Below the pieces are notes generated by a model. That model searched no databases. It saw nothing but the letters and a program-made list of their open reading frames with translations, and was not told the origin of the DNA. A stretch of 64,000 nucleotides of DNA from Bacteroidota bacterium (GTDB taxonomy: Bacteria > Bacteroidota > Bacteroidia > Bacteroidales > WCHB1-69). A program made the position numbers and the translations under genes. Positions 41,505-51,283 of this stretch are shown here, in pieces; the stretch's first letter is position 1, and the number at the start of each line of letters is the position of its first letter. Location: the NCBI GenBank assembly GCA_023413895.1, contig JAEZOU010000020.1, positions 1 to 64,000 of the forward strand. The letters are read 5' to 3'.

Positions 41505-44500
41505 TTATTGTTTTTTGGGAAAAGTAGAGGGAAAAATCGGTAGAAATCTCTTTTTTAAAACCGTACCCTCCAAATAGAGAAGTGCCTCAGGTAAAATAAA
41601 ACTACAAGGAACTCCATTAAGCAAGGTTGTCTCTTTCGCCTTCATATCAAACGGCTCGTACATCATATTATATGCCTTTTTGCTTGAAGAAAAAATTATA
41701 TTTTCCTTATAGTCACTTATTTCTGGCATATTAATTGTTGCGGCACGTACTAAGGTTGTTTCACCATTTTTCAAACTAACACGATACAGCAACAATGGTT
41801 CAAGAGAATTCTCCTTTAACTTGACAACTTCATAATAATAATCGTAGCCGGCACGCTTTGCTTCGCGCTTAGCTTTAGATCGTAACCTATTTAACGATAA
41901 ACCTTTTGTTTCCAATTTTAACACACCAGGGGCCAATGCTGGCTCAAAATATTTGCCATTATAAATTAAACGTTGGTGACCACTGCTCTCTTTAGAACTT
42001 ATGGTACGCAAACGATTTGACAGCAAACGATTAAATTTTCCCTTTTTAATGATATCAATCTCTGCAATAGGAGAAGTTCCATCAGCATCTAGGAAAAAAT
42101 CTCCTACAAGTAATTGATTATCAAAAGATTTCAAATAATCATCTGTTGACAGTGAAAAATATTTAGAAAAATAGCGATGATTAAAATCTGTACTTTCCAA
42201 AGGATTTTTCCAACTTAATAGAGCATCTCCCTTCATTATCGTTTGACGACGTGCAAATATTAATTCATTTTCTTTCAAAAAGTTATGACAAAAGATTTCT
42301 CCTACAACTTCTTGTCCAAAAAGAATGGGACCATTATATGCTGTTTCTAAAATAGGTGCTGAGCGCAACTGCGTAAGGTTAGTTGCCATGGTGTGTAAAA
42401 AAGTCTCTATCTCATTTAGCTCCGCCAACTGACTAGTAGAGCGAAAGTAGAAATTTTGCACATCCGAGAGCATTTCTCCATCATCAGTAAGAGTTGCTGC
42501 ATACGCTCGCACGCACAATAATTGCTGTGGTTGTTTATATTGCACACCATCGCTACTAAGTGAAAGCAGTTCTGCTTCAATAGCATACGATTCAACAAAA
42601 GAGCTAGTTAATGCCGGATAGGAAACAAAAACTTTCGACAACTCTCGGGTACAATTTTCTATCACTGATGGGTCAAGAGAACCATACACATTTTCAATGC
42701 TCATCATACTAGACGTAATCTCACTCATCTCCTTATCGTTATGAGGTTTTATGAATACACCATCATCCAAATAATACTGATTCTTTTTCAACCAAAGAAG
42801 ATTTGCTAGTTTATACCTATTTTCGGTTAACAACCATAATGCCGAACGAATGGCGCTATAGTTATTATCAAGAGGAAGAGGTAAGTGTTCTGTAACATCA
42901 TCAATTGTATCTAATATTGCACAACTATAGGTATTCCAATCTCGATTTCCAATTATAACTTCTGAATAGGCTCCACGTTGCGGTTTTTCACTAGTATGAA
43001 TCAGTGCCCCCAATGATGCTTTAGCAGATTTAACTTTTGCATCTGTAATAATATAAGATATTCTTTGTGGAGCAGACAAACCAGAAGTTGAAAGATTCAA
43101 TCGGTTGCGCTGCAACTCCTCTCGCATTGCCTTGAAGGCCACTGCATCAAAATCTTTCAAATTATCTACATCTTGATAAGGTCTCGTTTGCAGCATCTTT
43201 TGTGGTGTATATGCAATGGGATGTAAAGCTACTCGAGAAAGCAGTATAGCAGGTGCTGCTGCCGAAACAGAGATTTCACCAGATTGACCATCACAACGAA
43301 AGTCATAAAATTTTGAGGTATTTCCAACGGCTACCATATTTTCCAAGACCTCAACCAGATCTCCACTCCACTCAGCACCACGTACTAACTCATCAGGAGT
43401 ACCATCTGCATACACCTTATACGTTAACATTGGAGAAATTGTAAAAAACCTTGAATGAGACTCTTCTACAGAATTTTTTACAGATTCCAATCTGTATCCG
43501 AAAGGTTTCTGTTGTTTTTTCAACTCTTGAAGAAATAGGTTATGCAACTCTGTTTCTGTGCATGGTGAAGTAGAAAAAAAGCGAATATTTGAAGGACGAG
43601 CTACGGGCGTATAACCAGCGTGGGCGCGTGCGTGGGCTGTCGTCGTCTCAGCATTACTTACTAGCCGAGACAGCAACGAATTTTCTCTTTTCCCATCCAA
43701 GATCAGTTCAACCTTTTCTGACATAGTTCCCTCATCATCATATATATAACTACCACTTAATGGAGAATTTTCAAAATATTTGATAGTTGGGTCTGCAATG
43801 AGATTGATATCTTTCGATAAATAATTTAAATTATCAAAATCTAAACCCTCATTAGCAATTATATTAGGGATGAGATTGACCAATAACCACGCAGCAGAAA
43901 CTTCATCGCTGAGCAGGGCTGGTGCAGGTATTGTTTCTACAACGGGTGCATTTTGTAAAAGTTGAAATAGCTCTAACAACTGAATGGTTTCCTCTAGAAT
44001 TCTGTCATCAGAGGGTAACTCTTCGGGAAGAAAACTAAACCAACTTTTTTCGAGAGGAACTTCCATTCCATCATCAGCATACCCTAACAAACTAACATTC
44101 AAATAGGAATATAGATTATTTTGAACTACGGAAGCACCTTCACTACTAACGAAATATTTTCTCACATAACGAAAATCAAGCGAAGCAGAGCCTTTAATCA
44201 CTGATTCGTAAGGTTTGAAATTAAGAGAATAATTTCTCAACTTTCGTTTCCATTTTTCACCATCAACTGTAAAGGTTAACGGCTCTTCATAATGATTTTG
44301 TGCCGCATAATTTGCAATTTTATATTTCTGATTTTCAGATATATAAAAAGACTGTAAAGTTGATTTCTTATACTTCTGTAGTGAATTTTGGTATGCGATT
44401 TGTGTTTCATTTTTTATAATTTGAGTGATAGCATCCTCACCATCTTCAATTGGGAGATATATTTCTCGCTCTTCGGAATGTGAATTTCCTATATTATTAA

Positions 44501-44813
44501 TGAATAGACAAATCGTTAATCGACGCACAAAACTCTGATTCTCAGAAACAACCGTTCCAAAAGTTGCAGATGCCTGATAATGATGAATCTCATCAACTCG
44601 ATAAGTAATAAGGGAAAGATTGTTATCTTTCTGCTTTAAAGTCCTAAAATTTTCTGCTATCTCTTTCTGGATTATTTGTAAAAAGGAATCAGATTTTGCA
44701 TTATTTTGTGACCAAAGAGTAAGAGGATTGACAAAAAGAAGTAAAAGGAACAAAAGAGTTGTTTCTATCTGACTTAGAGAAGTTCTTCTAATTGCATTCA
44801 TTCCTTTCAACAT
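41505..44813 (-). CDS. Secreted double TldD/PmbA-like protein lacking the HExxxH motif
   Basis: 1102 residues: signal peptide (about 10-36), then two TldD/PmbA-like units. Unit 1: N-terminal modulator-like region 45-290, TldD core from PAPALLSDEVSAAWLLVNL (about 298), SGSYIYDDEGTMSEKVELI (353-371) and a C-terminal region with LVRGAEWSGDLVEVLENMVAVG. Unit 2 repeats this: GPILFGQEVVGEIFCHNFL (about 840), VGDFFLDADGTSPIAEIDII and LVRAATINMPEISDYKENIIFSSSKKAY. Where active TldD has LLHExxxH the units read LLVNLIPN and IFCHNFLK, so both metal sites are lost. Normal TldD/TldE are cytosolic, about 450-480 residues, and work as a heterodimer. Here both halves sit in one exported chain. Confidence 0.75.
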   Translation of the reverse strand: MLKGMNAIRRTSLSQIETTLLFLLLLFVNPLTLWSQNNAKSDSFLQIIQKEIAENFRTLKQKDNNLSLITYRVDEIHHYQASATFGTVVSENQSFVRRLTICLFINNIGNSHSEEREIYLPIEDGEDAITQIIKNETQIAYQNSLQKYKKSTLQSFYISENQKYKIANYAAQNHYEEPLTFTVDGEKWKRKLRNYSLNFKPYESVIKGSASLDFRYVRKYFVSSEGASVVQNNLYSYLNVSLLGYADDGMEVPLEKSWFSFLPEELPSDDRILEETIQLLELFQLLQNAPVVETIPAPALLSDEVSAAWLLVNLIPNIIANEGLDFDNLNYLSKDINLIADPTIKYFENSPLSGSYIYDDEGTMSEKVELILDGKRENSLLSRLVSNAETTTAHARAHAGYTPVARPSNIRFFSTSPCTETELHNLFLQELKKQQKPFGYRLESVKNSVEESHSRFFTISPMLTYKVYADGTPDELVRGAEWSGDLVEVLENMVAVGNTSKFYDFRCDGQSGEISVSAAAPAILLSRVALHPIAYTPQKMLQTRPYQDVDNLKDFDAVAFKAMREELQRNRLNLSTSGLSAPQRISYIITDAKVKSAKASLGALIHTSEKPQRGAYSEVIIGNRDWNTYSCAILDTIDDVTEHLPLPLDNNYSAIRSALWLLTENRYKLANLLWLKKNQYYLDDGVFIKPHNDKEMSEITSSMMSIENVYGSLDPSVIENCTRELSKVFVSYPALTSSFVESYAIEAELLSLSSDGVQYKQPQQLLCVRAYAATLTDDGEMLSDVQNFYFRSTSQLAELNEIETFLHTMATNLTQLRSAPILETAYNGPILFGQEVVGEIFCHNFLKENELIFARRQTIMKGDALLSWKNPLESTDFNHRYFSKYFSLSTDDYLKSFDNQLLVGDFFLDADGTSPIAEIDIIKKGKFNRLLSNRLRTISSKESSGHQRLIYNGKYFEPALAPGVLKLETKGLSLNRLRSKAKREAKRAGYDYYYEVVKLKENSLEPLLLYRVSLKNGETTLVRAATINMPEISDYKENIIFSSSKKAYNMMYEPFDMKAKETTLLNGVPCSFILPEALLYLEGTVLKKRFLPIFPSTFPKKQ

Positions 44814-44848
44814 AAGACATTTATTTTGTTATAAATCATACAATTAGA

Positions 44849-46687
44849 TCAACTTTCATCTACATCAATTTCATCACGTAGGTTTTCAAAAACGAAATTT
44901 TGGCGGTCAACATCATTATCCCCCATATAAAACGAAAGTAAGTCGTTGATATCCGTTTGTCTATCCAAAATAACCTTATCGAGACGAATTGATTTTCCGA
45001 TGAAATTAACAAACTCATTTGCAGATATTTCTCCAAGTCCTTTAAATCGAGTAATCTCTGGTTTTCCTTTCAATTCTTGGATTGCAGATTGTTTTTCAGC
45101 TTCAGAATAACAATAGATCGTTTTATGCTTATTTCTCACGCGGAACAAAGGCGTTTGAAGAATATAGACGTGTCCAGAATTGACAATATCAGGGTAACAA
45201 TGGAGAAAGAAAGTGAGTAACAACAAGCGAATGTGCATTCCGTCCACATCGGCATCTGTAGCCAATACAATTTTGTTATATCGAATACCATCCACACCAT
45301 CATCGAGGCGAATAGCAGCACGAAGCAGGTTCAGTTCTTCATTACGATACATCGTTTGTTTACTACATTTGAAAACATTTTCTGGTTTTCCACGCAAACT
45401 GAATACCGCTTGAGTATTAGCATCGCGAGATTGCGTAATTGAGCCAGAAGCTGAATTTCCCTCTGTAAGAAATATCATGGTTTCTGAACCTAATTTATCA
45501 TTTGTATTGTAGTGGTAACGACAATCGCGCAGCTTAGAGTTATTAAGGCTTACTTTTTTTTGGGTTTCTTTTGTGGCCTTTTTCAGATTAGCAATAGCTT
45601 TACGTTCTCGCTCAGACTCCTGAATTTTCTTCTGAATTGCATCTGCCACTTCAGGATGAATATGCAGATAGTTATCCAAAAGTCGGCAAACGTTATCGTT
45701 CACATAGTTACGAATAGTTTGTCCACCAGGTTCCATATAGATAGACCCCAATTTTGTTTTTGTTTGCTGTTCAAACATTGCATTTTTCACACGCAAAGAA
45801 AGGGCGGCAAAAATAGAAGTACGGATATCAACTGGGTCATATTCTTTCTTAAAAAACTCTCTGATTGCTTTTACAATAGCTTCTTTAAAAGCTTGTTGGT
45901 GCGTTCCTCCATACAAAGTATATTGACTATTTACAAAGGAGAAATAATCTTCGCCATATCTTCGGGGAGTATGCACCAATGCGAATTCAAAATCATTATC
46001 TTTCAGATGAATAGGTTCATATAACATCTCACCAGAGACATTATTATGCAACAAGTCGAGCAATCCATTTTTGGATACGAATTTTTTACCATTGAAGTTA
46101 ATCGTTAGCCCTCGATTAAGGTAGGCATAATTCCAAAGTAAGCGTTCTACATGTTCTCCATACCAATGGAAATTTTCAAACAATTTATCATCGGGCAGGA
46201 ATGAAATGAAGGTTCCGTTATGTTCATCAGTTTCACAAATTGGGAAATCTTCAACAATTTCACCTGCAGAGAAGCGAGCGCTTTTCTTTTTTCCGTTCAC
46301 GACGCTACTCACGAAAAACATTGTTGAAAGCGCATTAACAGCTTTCACTCCGACTCCATTCATACCGATAGCTGTATCATACGCTTGGTCATCAAACTTA
46401 CCTCCAGTATTGATACGCGCCACACAGTCAATTACTTTACCCAAAGGCATTCCACGTCCGTAATCGCGTACACTAACCTGACTATCTTTAATAGTTACCT
46501 CAATATTACGGCCATAGCCGCGCATAAATTCATCGATAGAGTTGTCGATTACCTCTTTCAACAACACATAGATTCCATCGTCGGGTTCGGAGCCATCACC
46601 TAACTTTCCAATATACATACCCGGGCGCTCACGCAGATGGACATTCCACTGCAACGACCGGATGCTATCTTCATTATAATCACTCAT
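44849..46687 (-). CDS. parE: DNA topoisomerase IV subunit B
   Basis: 612 residues, type IIA topoisomerase ATPase subunit. GHKL motifs: LLKEVIDNSIDEF (Asn for Mg), VRDYGRGMPLG, GMNGVGVKAVNALS. Toprim: FLTEGNSASGSI and LATDADVDGMHIRLLL. C-terminal KGLGEISANEFVNFIG (a Lys/Gly-Leu-Gly-Glu block). The length and the short RPGMYIGKLGDGSEPDDGIYVLLKE start fit ParE rather than GyrB of Bacteroidetes. parC is not in the window downstream, which is usual for the order here to be split. Confidence 0.88.
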   Translation of the reverse strand: MSDYNEDSIRSLQWNVHLRERPGMYIGKLGDGSEPDDGIYVLLKEVIDNSIDEFMRGYGRNIEVTIKDSQVSVRDYGRGMPLGKVIDCVARINTGGKFDDQAYDTAIGMNGVGVKAVNALSTMFFVSSVVNGKKKSARFSAGEIVEDFPICETDEHNGTFISFLPDDKLFENFHWYGEHVERLLWNYAYLNRGLTINFNGKKFVSKNGLLDLLHNNVSGEMLYEPIHLKDNDFEFALVHTPRRYGEDYFSFVNSQYTLYGGTHQQAFKEAIVKAIREFFKKEYDPVDIRTSIFAALSLRVKNAMFEQQTKTKLGSIYMEPGGQTIRNYVNDNVCRLLDNYLHIHPEVADAIQKKIQESERERKAIANLKKATKETQKKVSLNNSKLRDCRYHYNTNDKLGSETMIFLTEGNSASGSITQSRDANTQAVFSLRGKPENVFKCSKQTMYRNEELNLLRAAIRLDDGVDGIRYNKIVLATDADVDGMHIRLLLLTFFLHCYPDIVNSGHVYILQTPLFRVRNKHKTIYCYSEAEKQSAIQELKGKPEITRFKGLGEISANEFVNFIGKSIRLDKVILDRQTDINDLLSFYMGDNDVDRQNFVFENLRDEIDVDES

Positions 46688-46710
46688 TTCAGATTAATTG
46701 GTTTGAGCAG

Positions 46711-46718
46711 CAAAAATA
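46711..46718 (-). promoter_or_regulatory. -7 box upstream of parE
   Basis: Minus strand TATTTTTG, 23 bases before the start at 46687. Confidence 0.5.
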
Positions 46719-46763
46719 GGATTTTTTTTGCTACATTTGTAATAAAAAATGGGCGAAGGGCTC

Positions 46764-48494
46764 TTATTTTTCTCTTTTTTTCACTAATGCGCTAAAATTA
46801 TAACCTACATTCAAGGTCATAATACAACCAGAGCCACTACCTTTAAGTTTATCGTTTATAATACCATTCCAAGTTCCGATAGCGCAATTCAAGAATGCAT
46901 AAAGATTCTTGTATCTTGCACCTGCACGGAACTCAAACGCGTTATAGCCACATCTTTGTTCAATAACAAAAGTGCGATAATTCTCTGGAATTGGAGTATT
47001 TCTTTTTACTCCTCCATTATAGCCAAAACCCACTAATCCGCCCCAACCTTGTGGATCGCCAAATTGGGTTTGTAATCCCAATGAGAAGAGGAATGGTGAG
47101 TAATAGGTAAGGTAAGCACCCAACTCCCAATTAGGTTTTATCCATGCACCTACATCAAACCCTAGAGCAAATTTAAATGTTGAATATCCATTATAGCGTT
47201 GCGGAAGATCAGGAAGAGTATAATCTTCAAAACCCTCTATTACTCCTATTTGGTTAAATTTTGCCACTGCTTCGAAACCGATTCCCACATTTATGCCCCA
47301 GAAAAGTTTTGGCATTGAGAAAGATTTCGATTCCTCTGAGCGCTCTGAAACTACAGGTCGCTGCGGTGTCGGTTGCGATGCAGACACATCACCCAAAGTC
47401 CAACGAACACGTCCTACAAAACTACGAGGCACATAACAATTCAGATTTTTCCATCTATCCACCAACTTGTCTGCAATTTTTTGAAATTCGCCTTGCAGTA
47501 AATCAAAATTTTCCACTGGATAAAACTGTTCTGGCGAAGAGGAGAGCTCCTGCATTGCGCCTTCAAAGTCAGCTTTATCATAATTTGCATCTTTTCCCTT
47601 TACAGCAATCAGGTAACTATCCAATGGTTTTCCATTTGGCGTTTGGGTTAAAGCTTGATTTTTAAGATAGTTGAAATAGGGTGTACGCAACATATCATCG
47701 TCATCATTAGGCAGACCAATATTGGCATCTAACGACGCATTGTCATATCCATCAGTAAAAGCGATAATAGAACTTCCATCATACAATTCACCATCATTAA
47801 TTCTCAATTGAGACACATACTGTTCTATCATATCAACACCTTGGTGCATAGCATAATACAATGCCGTACCATTAGCATTTCCCAACTGCATATTACTTAT
47901 TGATTCAATGATTTTAGGGGCGGTATTGGCATTGAGAGGTTGAAGAGGAACAACTACAGATGTATTTTTCATCGTACTAAAACCTATTAAGCCCAGATGC
48001 ACATTATTATTTTTTGATGCCTTGCTTGAAATCGTATTTACAAACTTAATTGCGCTTTCTTGCAACTGAACAAAATCAGAACCTATCGAGCGACTACAAT
48101 CCAAAATCAGTACAATAGACATCACCTTATTTGTGCTAAAACTTTGCTCTGCATTTTGAATTTCACTATCTTCAAGCCATTCACCTGTTCTCTTCTGCCA
48201 TCTCCAAAACTTCATTCCACTACTAAATCCATTGGGATATGTAGTGGCTGCTTTTTCAAACTCAAAATAAACCGTTTCATCTTCATTCGTATGAGCATAC
48301 AAAGTGTCTGCGGGGGCAAAAGTGATATTTTGAGATGTGATGTCATATAGTTTATACACTAACTGACCATTCTTTTTAGTAATTTCATAATTACCTTCAA
48401 TATAATACTTTGCATTTTCAGCTTGAGAGAAAAGATTTGTCACAAACAACATCATCAAGAAAAAAGCAACCAAGAATCTCACTTTTGCTATCAT
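46764..48494 (-). CDS. Exported vWA domain protein with C-terminal beta-barrel-like domain
   Basis: The start at 48494 (MIAKVRFLVAFFLMMLFVTNLFSQ) gives a clean signal peptide of a 576-residue protein. A 48518 start is also open. Residues about 20-115 are a lead domain. Residues about 120-340 are a von Willebrand A domain with a complete-looking MIDAS: DCSRS, then NANGTALYYA and FTDGYDN. After a Ser/Pro linker, the last 190 residues alternate aromatic and polar strands (FWGINVGIGFEAVAKFNQIG ... FKFALGFDVGAWIKPNWELGAYLTY ... CIMTLNVGYNFSAL) like a small outer-membrane barrel. Probably binds metal-dependent protein partners in the periplasm while held in the outer membrane. Function unknown. Confidence 0.75.
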   Translation of the reverse strand: MIAKVRFLVAFFLMMLFVTNLFSQAENAKYYIEGNYEITKKNGQLVYKLYDITSQNITFAPADTLYAHTNEDETVYFEFEKAATTYPNGFSSGMKFWRWQKRTGEWLEDSEIQNAEQSFSTNKVMSIVLILDCSRSIGSDFVQLQESAIKFVNTISSKASKNNNVHLGLIGFSTMKNTSVVVPLQPLNANTAPKIIESISNMQLGNANGTALYYAMHQGVDMIEQYVSQLRINDGELYDGSSIIAFTDGYDNASLDANIGLPNDDDDMLRTPYFNYLKNQALTQTPNGKPLDSYLIAVKGKDANYDKADFEGAMQELSSSPEQFYPVENFDLLQGEFQKIADKLVDRWKNLNCYVPRSFVGRVRWTLGDVSASQPTPQRPVVSERSEESKSFSMPKLFWGINVGIGFEAVAKFNQIGVIEGFEDYTLPDLPQRYNGYSTFKFALGFDVGAWIKPNWELGAYLTYYSPFLFSLGLQTQFGDPQGWGGLVGFGYNGGVKRNTPIPENYRTFVIEQRCGYNAFEFRAGARYKNLYAFLNCAIGTWNGIINDKLKGSGSGCIMTLNVGYNFSALVKKREK

Positions 48495-48589
48495 ATTTAA
48501 TTTTACTTTAACATCCAAATTATAAAACGCAGAAATGACTAAAAATATTTTGAAGAATAGAATTTTTACAACAACATATTCTCAAGCAA

Positions 48590-49723
48590 TTACAAATTTA
48601 TACTATTTTGTACAGAATTAGCATAAATAGCCAAGAAAATAGATTTCAATTCATTTTTATCTCCAGGAATTACTGACAAACCTTTCTCCATATAATTTAT
48701 AAAATTTATCTTTTCTTCTTGAGTATATAAATTCGAAAAACGATTTGTATCATTTAGCATATCGTATGCTATATAATTAGTTTTAAATAACTTATAATTT
48801 GAATTTATTCTTTCATCAATAATCTTGGCAAGGGTAACGTATTTATCATTTCTATCACATTCATCGCAAGCCACCAACTCCTCTCTTGTAATAGGTTTAG
48901 CAATTGTGATATTCACCTCACCTTTCATTTGAGTAATTCCTTTGACAATACTTTGCAAATCTTCATTAGGGTCTTTCTCATATTTCTGATAGCGAGATAC
49001 ATATAACTCTTGCGTTTTAGAAAAATCGCAAGGTTCATATTCGTATGAGATAACCATTGGCGTAATATTAAGTTCATCCAGATTATCTACAAAAGATTTC
49101 TCGCTACTAATAGAAAACATTTTTAGTACGGTAAGATTGGTTTTATCCCAACCATCTTTCGTTCTTCCATTACGTTGGGCAATCCAAACAGAGTTTATCT
49201 GTTCAGTAATCACGTGGCGCATATAGAGAGAGATTTCTAATGAATTTTTATAGAAATCTCTAAAATTGCAATTTCTAATAATCCGAAACATCTTATTCAT
49301 TTTTCCCACATCCAACACAGTCTGCCCATAGATTAAGTTGTTGCCAAAAGAGATTTCGGTAGTTTCGAGATTATGTTTTGTCAAAATCAGATTAAGAAGT
49401 GCAGCATCCAAAATGATATCTCTGTGATTTGAAATCACCATCCCCTTTTTTTGATTTCTTAAATTCTCGAAACCTGAGAATGTGAGTTTTGTAATCGTTT
49501 TATTTACAATAGCCTCAATAGCAGGCATCATTATTTCTAGTTGGAATTGCTTAACACTCTTTATCGTACGTAGTTGCTCTCTATAATCCTCAACCTTTAT
49601 ATTTGGAAAAAGGTATTTAACAATAAAAGGAAGAATGGGGTCGCTAATGACTCTTTCGATTGCTACCGGAATTTCAGTTTCGTTATATGGTCGTAAATTT
49701 TCAAATATCTGATTATCCATCAC
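48590..49723 (-). CDS. PlsC-like glycerolipid acyltransferase
   Basis: 377 residues. Acyltransferase motif I is SNHRDIILDAALL. The His and catalytic Asp are placed as in a Bacteroidetes subgroup of PlsC-like enzymes, with one residue more than the textbook HX4D. Later SVWIAQRNGRTKDGWDKTN (motif III, EGxR-like RNGR) is visible. No transmembrane helix is evident. Likely transfers acyl groups in phospholipid, lipid A or other lipid synthesis. The exact substrate cannot be told. Confidence 0.75.
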   Translation of the reverse strand: MMDNQIFENLRPYNETEIPVAIERVISDPILPFIVKYLFPNIKVEDYREQLRTIKSVKQFQLEIMMPAIEAIVNKTITKLTFSGFENLRNQKKGMVISNHRDIILDAALLNLILTKHNLETTEISFGNNLIYGQTVLDVGKMNKMFRIIRNCNFRDFYKNSLEISLYMRHVITEQINSVWIAQRNGRTKDGWDKTNLTVLKMFSISSEKSFVDNLDELNITPMVISYEYEPCDFSKTQELYVSRYQKYEKDPNEDLQSIVKGITQMKGEVNITIAKPITREELVACDECDRNDKYVTLAKIIDERINSNYKLFKTNYIAYDMLNDTNRFSNLYTQEEKINFINYMEKGLSVIPGDKNELKSIFLAIYANSVQNSINL

Positions 49724-50025
49724 TTCTTTATCAATTTAATAGTTTTCCTCCTACACTCTTCCCAATGGTTGATTAGAGTAAACAGAAACTCTCACCTAAT
49801 TTGGTGTATTAACTTATTTTAACATTTTATATTTATTTGATTTTCAATGAGATAAACATAAATTTACCTCAAGAAAAACATTTTGCAAATATACAATAAA
49901 TCTATTAACTAAAATTAGGATTTTTTTAGAATGAATGAAGTGTTATATTCCCATTATTTATGTAAATTTGTTGGCAATTCTTATCGTTGCAAATTTAATT
50001 ACAAATATCTATAAATTAGAGAATT
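49724..50025. promoter_or_regulatory. 302-base divergent intergenic region with two -7 boxes
   Basis: Holds TATATTTG on the minus strand (49886-49893), facing the acyltransferase gene, and TAAATTTG on the plus strand (49963-49970), 55 bases before the reductase gene. The rest is AT-rich without visible genes or RNA. Confidence 0.4.
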
Positions 50026-51273
50026 ATGAGAATATTAAAAACATTTTTATGTTTACTAAGCTTAATAGCTATTATCTTTACAAGTTGCAATACTCCCCAA
50101 AAAAGCGAAATTAAAGAAAAGAGTTGTTCGATGAAATATCGCGAATTAGGAAATACTGGCCTAAAAGTCAGTGAGATAGGTATTGGGTGCGGATGTTTTG
50201 AGGATAAAGACACCACATTTGCGCGTGAATACATTACGGTAGCTATGGATAGCGGTATAAACTATATCGACATCTATACCGCAGACCCGCAAGTCCGCGG
50301 AAATATTGGCTATGCCCTTGAAGGTCGTCGTGAAAAAATGATTATTCAAGGGCACATTGGTGCTTTTTGGAACGGCACACAATACAAACGTACTCGTGAT
50401 GTAGAAGAGAGCAAACAGGGATTTCAAGACCTTCTTAGCCTACTTCGCACAGATTACATTGATGTGGGCATGATTCATATCAGCGACGACCTTAACGATT
50501 GGAATCAACTGATTAATAGTCCTTTTATGGATTATGTAAAATCCCTTAAAAAAGAAAATAAGATTAAACATATTGGTTTAAGCACACACAATCCAGAGGT
50601 TGCGTTGGCTGCTGCAGAAAGTGGTCTTATTGAAGTAATGATGTTGAGTTTAAATCCTGCTTTCGACCTTTTATCTCCTAATGCAAGTATTTGGGATTCT
50701 AAAAGTTACGAAGGGACTTTTACCAAAATCGACCCGGTTCGCGAGAAAGTATATCAAACTTGTGCGGAAAAAGGAATTGGCATTTCTGTTATGAAAGTAT
50801 TTGGAGGTGGCGGTCGTCTTCTTTCAGTTGACAAATCACCGCTCGGAGTTGCTCTCACTCCCGTTCAGTGCCTCCACTATGCACTTACACGTCCTGGCGT
50901 TTCTGTAGCACTTTCGGGTGCAGACAATATTGAACAACTTCTCGAAAGTTTGCATTACAACCACGCAACAGACGAAGAGAAAGATTACAACACACCTCTT
51001 TCAAAAAGTCCCAAAATCAAACAAGGTGGCGACTGTACTTATTGTGGACATTGCTCTCCGTGCCCTGCCGGTATTGATATTGACAAAGTGACTAAACTCT
51101 TAGACGACGCAAAAAGAGAAAGTCCTATTTCTCAATCCATTATTGACGAATATGAAGCTCTTGAACATCACGCTAGCGAGTGTACAGAATGCGGGGCTTG
51201 TGAACCACGCTGCCCATTTCAGGTAAATATTCGCGAAAATATGAAAGAGGCTAAAAAAATCTTCGGAAAATAA
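50026..51273 (+). CDS. Aldo/keto reductase with C-terminal 4Fe-4S clusters and lipoprotein-type signal
   Basis: 415 residues. The first 23 residues form a hydrophobic signal ending in lipobox-like IIFTSC. The AKR barrel runs from about 36 to 320 (KYRELGNTGLKVSEIGIGC, GINYIDIYTADPQVRGNIGYAL, LRTDYIDVGMIH). The usual catalytic Tyr is not obvious and the Lys position reads IIQGHI, so the chemistry may differ from ordinary AKRs. C-terminal ferredoxin part has CTYCGHCSPCP and CTECGACEPRCP, eight Cys for two clusters. Similar AKR-ferredoxin proteins are common in anaerobes, but a lipid-anchored form is odd because NADPH is absent outside the cytoplasm. Alternatively the real start is the ATG at 50131 (MKYRELG), which would give a cytosolic enzyme. 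Confidence 0.8.
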   Translation: MRILKTFLCLLSLIAIIFTSCNTPQKSEIKEKSCSMKYRELGNTGLKVSEIGIGCGCFEDKDTTFAREYITVAMDSGINYIDIYTADPQVRGNIGYALEGRREKMIIQGHIGAFWNGTQYKRTRDVEESKQGFQDLLSLLRTDYIDVGMIHISDDLNDWNQLINSPFMDYVKSLKKENKIKHIGLSTHNPEVALAAAESGLIEVMMLSLNPAFDLLSPNASIWDSKSYEGTFTKIDPVREKVYQTCAEKGIGISVMKVFGGGGRLLSVDKSPLGVALTPVQCLHYALTRPGVSVALSGADNIEQLLESLHYNHATDEEKDYNTPLSKSPKIKQGGDCTYCGHCSPCPAGIDIDKVTKLLDDAKRESPISQSIIDEYEALEHHASECTECGACEPRCPFQVNIRENMKEAKKIFGK

Positions 51274-51283
51274 CTACTAAAGA

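Noticed and set aside
44849..46687. gyrB as identity of the topoisomerase subunit
   Set aside because: Length of 612 residues and the RPGMYIGKLGDGSEPDDGIYVLLKE opening fit ParE better. A tree with both Bacteroidetes paralogues would settle it.
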